Origin: Treponema sp.
GTDB lineage: Bacteria; Spirochaetota; Spirochaetia; Treponematales; Treponemataceae
Length of the DNA: 64,000 nucleotides
Assembly (NCBI GenBank): GCA_017645785.1
Contig: JAGCNW010000019.1
Location: forward strand, 186,001-250,000
Reading direction: 5' to 3'
Made by a program: the position numbers and the translations under genes. Under the pieces are notes generated by a model. That model was not told the DNA's origin. It made no database searches and saw only the letters and a list, made by a program, of their open reading frames with translations. Numbering within the stretch: the stretch's first letter is position 1; each line of letters opens with the position of its first letter. Shown in pieces: positions 59,826 through 64,000 of this stretch.

Positions 59826-60911
59826 ATGTCAGACGAAGCGTCAAAACCAAAGTCATCGCCAAAGCCTCAGTTGAAGCCCGCCGGATCTAAAAAAGGCGGA
59901 GCCAAGGATTTTAAGAGCCTCACAGGCCGGCAAAAGGCGGCCATTTTCTTGGTTTCGGTAGGAAGCGACGTTTCGTCCGAAATCATGAAGCACTTGCGCG
60001 AAGACGAAGTCGAAACATTGACTTTTGAAATCGCGCGTTTGGAAACAATCGACGCCGAAATCAAAGACCAGGTCTTGGAAGAATTCCAGGACTTGATGAA
60101 CGCCCAAAACTTCATCACAACGGGTGGCATCGACTACGCCCGCGAATTGCTCGAAAAGTCTTTGGGAAGCCAAAAGGCCATCGACATTATCAACCGCTTG
60201 ACCTCAAGCTTGCAGGTCCGCCCCTTTGACTTTATCCGCCGCACTGACCCGGCGCACCTTTTGAACTTTATCCAGCAGGAATATCCGCAGACAATCGCCT
60301 TGATTTTGGCGTATTTGGAACCGGCCAAGGCCGCCGTTATTTTGCAGAACTTGCCTGAAGAAATTCAGCCCGAAGTTTCAAAGCGCCTTGCCACGATGGA
60401 CCGAACTTCTCCTGACGTTTTGCGCGAAGTAGAGCGCGTTTTGGAAAAGAAGCTTTCAACCTTGTCAAGCGAAGACTACACCGCGGCCGGTGGTGTTGAA
60501 TCCATCGTTGAAATCCTTAACCTTGTTGACCGTTCTTCCGAAAAGGCCATCATCGAATCTTTGGAAGAAGAAGATCCGGATTTGGCCGAAGAGATCAAAA
60601 AGCGCATGTTCGTATTCGAAGACATCGTTATGCTCGACGACCGCTCCATCCAGCGCGTTCTTCGCGAAGTCGACACCCAGGAATTGGCCAAAGCGCTCAA
60701 ATCCGTCGACGCCGAAGTTCAGGACAAGATTTTCCACAACATGTCAAAGCGCGCGGCCAGCATGCTCAAGGAAGACATGGAGTTTATGGGACCTGTCCGC
60801 CTCAAGGACGTCGAAGAATCGCAGCAGAAGGTCGTTTCTACAATCCGCCGTTTGGAAGAAAAGGGCGACATTGTTATCGCTCGTTCCGGCGAAGACGAGC
60901 TTGTATCTTAA
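59826..60911 (+). CDS. fliG: flagellar motor switch protein FliG
   Basis: 361 residues. FliG-N (about 30-130), FliG-M with FIQQEYPQTIALILAYLEPA (the EHPQ-type motif is here EYPQ) and FliG-C with IKKRMFVFEDIVMLDDRSIQ and VRLKDVEESQQKVV are complete; the charged torque helix residues (RSIQRVLREVD) are present. A polar, basic N-terminal extension of about 28 residues precedes FliG-N. FliG couples ion flow through the stator to rotation and sets direction with FliM and FliN. Confidence 0.96.
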   Translation: MSDEASKPKSSPKPQLKPAGSKKGGAKDFKSLTGRQKAAIFLVSVGSDVSSEIMKHLREDEVETLTFEIARLETIDAEIKDQVLEEFQDLMNAQNFITTGGIDYARELLEKSLGSQKAIDIINRLTSSLQVRPFDFIRRTDPAHLLNFIQQEYPQTIALILAYLEPAKAAVILQNLPEEIQPEVSKRLATMDRTSPDVLREVERVLEKKLSTLSSEDYTAAGGVESIVEILNLVDRSSEKAIIESLEEEDPDLAEEIKKRMFVFEDIVMLDDRSIQRVLREVDTQELAKALKSVDAEVQDKIFHNMSKRAASMLKEDMEFMGPVRLKDVEESQQKVVSTIRRLEEKGDIVIARSGEDELVS

Positions 60912-60927
60912 AGTTTTGGGGATGTAA

Positions 60928-61860
60928 ATGGCGAAATCCGTTTTTAGACCGCTTGAATTTAAGGACGACAAAAAAGACGTTGTCACTCTAAAGCTTTACC
61001 GCGACTACGCTCCTGTTGTTGAGGAAGTCGTAGAAGAAGCCGAGCCCGAATACACAGGCCCAACCGCCGACGATTTGCGCCGAGAGGCCGAAGAGTTCAA
61101 AAAGAATTGGGAAATCGAAAAGCAAAACATGTTGGCCGACGCGCAAGCCAAGGCTGACGAAATCGTAAAGAAAGCCGAAGACGCGGCCTTTGCCGAAGTT
61201 AAGCGCCAGACAGACCAAGCGCAAATTGTAAAGACAGAGGCCGAGACCGCCGCGCAAGAAACTCAAAAGGCCGCCCAGGCCGAAGCGCAAAAAATGCTTG
61301 ACGAAGCCCACGCGCAGGTAGAAAAGCTTAAGAGCGATTCGTCAAAAGAAGGCTTTGACCAAGGCCACGAAGAAGGCTTCCAAAAAGGCTACGCCGAAGC
61401 CCAGCGCCTTGTGGAGCGCATGCACAAAATCGTAGACTCCGTAATGCAGCGCCGCGAAGAAATTTTGAACGAAACAGAGCGCCAAATCGTAGAGCTTGTA
61501 ATTTTGATCACTCGCAAAATCGTCAAGGTTATCAGCGAAAACCAAAAGAGCGTTATTCTTAGCAACGTTCTTTCGGCGCTCAAAAAAGTTAAGGGCCGCG
61601 GCGACGTTACGATTCGCGTCAACCTTGCCGACGTTCAGCTTACAACGGAACATATCCAAGACTTTATTAGCCGCGTGGAAGCCATCAAGGGCATCACCGT
61701 TATGGAAGACTCGTCGGTGGAAAGCGGCGGCTGCATTGTCGAGACCGACTTTGGCGCGATTGACGCGCGCATCTCCAGCCAGCTTACCGAGCTTGAAGAA
61801 AAGATTATGGAAGTTTCGCCGATTAAGAGCGTCGCAAAGTCTGACGTTCCTGACGCGTAA
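60928..61860 (+). CDS. fliH: flagellar export ATPase regulator FliH
   Basis: 310 residues. A long charged coiled coil (about 45-165, rich in Ala, Glu and Lys) leads to the FliH/V-ATPase E-subunit-like domain: GFDQGHEEGFQKGYAEAQRL with the Gly-x-x-x-Gly repeats, and VELVILITRKIVKVISENQK and VTIRVNLADVQLTTEHIQ. The end (GGCIVETDFGAIDARISSQL) is the typical FliH/YscL finish. FliH holds and regulates FliI and guides it to the export gate. Confidence 0.93.
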   Translation: MAKSVFRPLEFKDDKKDVVTLKLYRDYAPVVEEVVEEAEPEYTGPTADDLRREAEEFKKNWEIEKQNMLADAQAKADEIVKKAEDAAFAEVKRQTDQAQIVKTEAETAAQETQKAAQAEAQKMLDEAHAQVEKLKSDSSKEGFDQGHEEGFQKGYAEAQRLVERMHKIVDSVMQRREEILNETERQIVELVILITRKIVKVISENQKSVILSNVLSALKKVKGRGDVTIRVNLADVQLTTEHIQDFISRVEAIKGITVMEDSSVESGGCIVETDFGAIDARISSQLTELEEKIMEVSPIKSVAKSDVPDA

Positions 61861-61893
61861 GTCCAGCTCGCGCGACTTTTTGGGTGGGGAAAA

Positions 61894-63339
61894 GTGAAGT
61901 CGTCATACAACGTAGAATTCAATCTTAACAAGTATCTCAAAACGGTTCAGAACTCCGAGACGATTTTGTATGTCGGAAAAGTCAAGTCGGTTAACGGCCT
62001 TGAAATTTTGAGCGAAGGCCCGCGCTCGGTCATCGGAGAAATTTGCACGATAAGAATCGCAAGCCTTAAAAAAGAAATGCTTGCCGAAGTTGTCGGCCTT
62101 GACGGAACCACTGTAAAACTCACCGCTTTTGGCGACACCCGCGGAATCGAAGTTGGAACGGAAGTCGTCGCCTCTGGCCGCACCTTGCAAGTGCCTGTAG
62201 GAAACGGCTTGCTTGGCCGCGTCGTTGACGCCACCGGAAAACCGATTGACGGAAAGGGCGACATAAACGCCGAGACGACTTATCCAGCGCAAGCTCCCGC
62301 TCCCGACGCGCTTAGCCGCAAGGACATCAATCAAAGAATAACGACCGGCGTCCGCGCAATCGATTCGATGCTGACTGTCGGAGCCGGCCAGCGACTTGGA
62401 ATCTTCGCAGGTTCCGGCGTAGGAAAGTCAACCTTAATAAGCATGATGGCCCGCAACACTGACGCGGACATAAACGTAATCGCGCTTGTCGGAGAGCGCG
62501 GCCGCGAGGCCCCCGACTTTATCCGCCGCGACTTGGGCGAGGCAGGCCTTAAGCGGTCGGTCGTCGTCCTTGCCACAAGCGACATGCCGAGCATTTGCCG
62601 CTTGCGCGCGGCTTACGTGGCAACCGCCATCGCCGAATACTTCCGCGACAAGGGAAAGAACGTAATGCTTATGTTCGACTCTGTCACCCGCTTTGCCCAA
62701 GCCCAGCGCGAAATCGGCTTGGCGGCCGGAGAGCCTCCCGCGCGCGAAGGATTTCCGCCAAGCGTTTTTGACATGATTCCAAAATTGCTTGAGCGCGCCG
62801 GCGCCAACGACAAGGGATCGATCACCGCCTTTTACACAGTATTGGTCGAAGGCGACGACATGAACGGCCCGATCGCCGACACGGTTCGCGGCGTTCTTGA
62901 CGGCCACATAATTCTTGACCGAAAGTTGGCGCAAGCCTACCATTATCCAGCGATTGACGTTTTGGCCAGCATAAGCCGTCTTAGCCGCCGCGTTACCGGA
63001 AAGAAAACCCGCGAGGCTTGCGGCATTGTCCGCCAATGGATGGCCACTTACCAGCAAAACGAATTGATGATTACGACCGGCGCCTACGCCAAGGGTTCCA
63101 GCCCCGCGATTGACGCCGCGATAGAAAAGCACGAAGAGATCGAAGAATTCCTAAAGCAAGAGGAAACCGATGCCTGCCCGATGAAGGACACGCTGGACAA
63201 GCTTTCCGCCCTTACAGGAATCGAAATCCCGGAAGAGGAATACGTTGACAAGCCCGCTCTTTCCATTCCGACCGTTGCGCAAGTTGTTGACGCGCGGGAA
63301 AGCGGCGCTGCCCAAACCGTTCCTGAGGCCAACGCTTGA
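61894..63339 (+). CDS. fliI: flagellar export ATPase FliI
   Basis: 481 residues from a GTG at 61894 with GGGTGGGGA upstream. F1-beta-like features: VGNGLLGRVVDATGKPIDG, Walker A GIFAGSGVGKSTLISMMARN, Walker B NVMLMFDSVTRFA, and PAREGFPPSVFDMIPKLLER. A C-terminal extension of about 40 residues (PEEEYVDKPALSIPTVAQVV) is longer than in enteric FliI. It powers unfolding or release of export substrates. The TGA overlaps the TTG start of fliJ. Confidence 0.95.
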   Translation: MKSSYNVEFNLNKYLKTVQNSETILYVGKVKSVNGLEILSEGPRSVIGEICTIRIASLKKEMLAEVVGLDGTTVKLTAFGDTRGIEVGTEVVASGRTLQVPVGNGLLGRVVDATGKPIDGKGDINAETTYPAQAPAPDALSRKDINQRITTGVRAIDSMLTVGAGQRLGIFAGSGVGKSTLISMMARNTDADINVIALVGERGREAPDFIRRDLGEAGLKRSVVVLATSDMPSICRLRAAYVATAIAEYFRDKGKNVMLMFDSVTRFAQAQREIGLAAGEPPAREGFPPSVFDMIPKLLERAGANDKGSITAFYTVLVEGDDMNGPIADTVRGVLDGHIILDRKLAQAYHYPAIDVLASISRLSRRVTGKKTREACGIVRQWMATYQQNELMITTGAYAKGSSPAIDAAIEKHEEIEEFLKQEETDACPMKDTLDKLSALTGIEIPEEEYVDKPALSIPTVAQVVDARESGAAQTVPEANA

Positions 63340-63758
63340 AAAAGTTCGTCTTTGAGCTTGAGCAGCTTTTAAATCTCAGAAAGTACGAGCAAGACCAGGC
63401 GCAAATTGAATTGGGAAAAGCCGTTCAAGTGGAACAGCAAATCCAGGACGGCTTGGACACGCTGGCCCAGCAATATGTCGCCACAAAGGAGCTGACCAGG
63501 GGCCAGACCGATTTTGGCCAAATCGCAAAGACCCAGCAATTTTACAACTTCATCAAGCAACAGCAGGAAAAGCTTTTTAGCGACATGGCAAAGGCCAAAA
63601 TCGTCACCGACGAAAAGCGCGCGATCTTCAACGCGGCCATGCAAAAGCACGAGTCGCTAAAAAAATTAAAGGAAAAGCAGTACGAGCTGTTCAAGGCGGA
63701 GGCAAAGAAAGCCGAGGCCAAGGCGCTCGATGATATTGTCACTGCGAAATATAATTAA
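63336..63758 (+). CDS. fliJ: flagellar export chaperone FliJ
   Basis: 140 residues from a TTG at 63336 that overlaps the fliI stop (TTGA). Typical FliJ: FVFELEQLLNLRKYEQDQAQ at the N-terminus and two long amphipathic helices forming an antiparallel coiled coil, with no Pro or Gly after residue 60. FliJ is the gamma-like stalk of the FliI hexamer and activates the export gate. Last gene of the operon seen here. Confidence 0.9.
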   Translation: MKKFVFELEQLLNLRKYEQDQAQIELGKAVQVEQQIQDGLDTLAQQYVATKELTRGQTDFGQIAKTQQFYNFIKQQQEKLFSDMAKAKIVTDEKRAIFNAAMQKHESLKKLKEKQYELFKAEAKKAEAKALDDIVTAKYN

Positions 63759-63772
63759 GGCACGTTTGAAAA

Positions 63773-63927
63773 TAAACACGGACAAAAAGGGGCGGGACGC
63801 AGAAAAAAAAACTTGGGGGGACCCGTCAGCGAACGACTTGGCCACAGGCGTCAAGCCGAGAGCGGACGACGGGAGGCCCCGAGGGCTTTTTTTCGTCGCT
63901 GGGGCCCGCCATTTAAGTCCGTGTTTA
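63773..63927. ncRNA. long nested hairpin: structured RNA or bidirectional terminator
   Basis: Six nested helices span the gap between fliJ and the convergent gene: TAAACACGGAC (63773-63783) with GTCCGTGTTTA (63917-63927); GGCGGG (63791-63796) with CCCGCC (63905-63910); A9 (63803-63811) with T7 (63887-63893); GGGG with CCCC (63877-63880); CCCGTC (63822-63827) with GACGGG (63868-63873); CTTGGC (63837-63842) with GCCGAG (63855-63860). The A run, GC helix and T run would terminate transcription from both sides. A TATAAT lies at 63750-63755. I see no SRP, tmRNA or RNase P motif; a 6S-like RNA is possible but unproven. Confidence 0.5.
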
Positions 63928-64000
63928 GTATTTAAACGCGCTGCCGCCGATGAACTCGCGGATGATTGAGCGGTCGGGAACGGCCGTCGCGGGAATCGGC
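63925..64000 (-). CDS. C-terminal end of a minus-strand gene, possibly a nucleoside/uridine kinase (partial)
   Basis: Read on the minus strand, the last 76 bases end PDRSIIREFIGGSAFKY and a TAA at 63927-63925. A tail of the form SILREFIGGSxFKY is what I recall from the phosphoribulokinase/uridine-kinase-like nucleoside kinases of anaerobes. Only 24 residues are available, so the identity is tentative. Its stop codon lies inside the outer arm of the long hairpin. Confidence 0.5.
   Translation of the reverse strand, partial: PIPATAVPDRSIIREFIGGSAFKY

Noticed and set aside
63730-63969. 79-codon plus-strand frame after fliJ
   Set aside because: It crosses the nested hairpin and the end of the facing minus-strand gene; no ribosome site or recognisable protein.
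1-64000. CRISPR array, defence island, prophage or insertion sequence
   Set aside because: No regularly spaced repeats, transposase, integrase of phage type, cas, or toxin-antitoxin genes are seen; coding is nearly continuous housekeeping and envelope genes.

Overview
This 64 kb window is a stretch of spirochaete chromosome, almost certainly a Treponema (inferred from gene content, not from any search). It carries two FlaA-type periplasmic-flagellum sheath genes, a fliF-fliG-fliH-fliI-fliJ basal-body operon, a UPF0164-like outer-membrane protein, a DUF4954-like protein and many lipoproteins with loose spirochaete-style lipoboxes. A secreted GH5 glucanase, a secreted clostripain-type peptidase and full arginine, methionine and branched-chain amino-acid genes fit a gut or rumen commensal better than a reduced pathogen. 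I saw no rRNA, tRNA, CRISPR array, prophage, transposase or integron.

Layout. 1-6.1 kb: end of argB, argD, an HtrA/DegP protease, 5-formyl-THF cyclo-ligase, then secreted proteins of unknown or proteolytic role. 6.1-15.5 kb: an M16-like protein with no zinc site, divergent from a DUF4954-like protein; an SDR; an exported TPR protein; a glycosyltransferase-acyltransferase pair. 15.5-24.2 kb: metNI, metQ, an FtsH-like ATPase without its protease domain, and a complete livJHMGF operon. 24.2-29.0 kb: GH5 glucanase, flaA pair, superoxide dismutase, a possible PD-(D/E)XK protein. 29.1-38.8 kb: a compact division/wall cluster mraZ-rsmH-ftsL-murF-ftsW-ftsQ-ftsA-ftsZ, then a Xer recombinase and a TPR lipoprotein. 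38.8-46.4 kb: dprA-topA-xerC-hslV-hslU and a two-gene chromate-type transporter. 46.4-57.3 kb: envelope and stress genes (rubrerythrin, Hsp33, UPF0164-like, a large OmpA-tailed Ig-repeat protein, a pseudokinase-like membrane protein, a repeat lipoprotein, DUF4230). 57.7-63.8 kb: the flagellar operon, then a structured intergenic region and the end of a minus-strand gene.

Main points for follow-up. (1) A 132-residue protein between fliF and fliG has a FliG-N-like head and a FliF-tail-like end, so it may be an adaptor between the MS ring and the C ring. (2) Seven genes have a sigma70-type -10 box ending 5-7 nt before the start codon and no Shine-Dalgarno sequence, which predicts leaderless mRNAs; two divergent pairs are arranged this way. 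(3) topA has its only good start codon in a different frame, joined to the TopA frame across a run of seven A. (4) Gene boundaries carry families of hairpins whose stems change by paired substitutions while loop and flanks stay constant, plus larger modular elements bounded by such inverted repeats. (5) Several enzyme-fold proteins have lost their active sites or domains (M16, FtsH, kinase-like).
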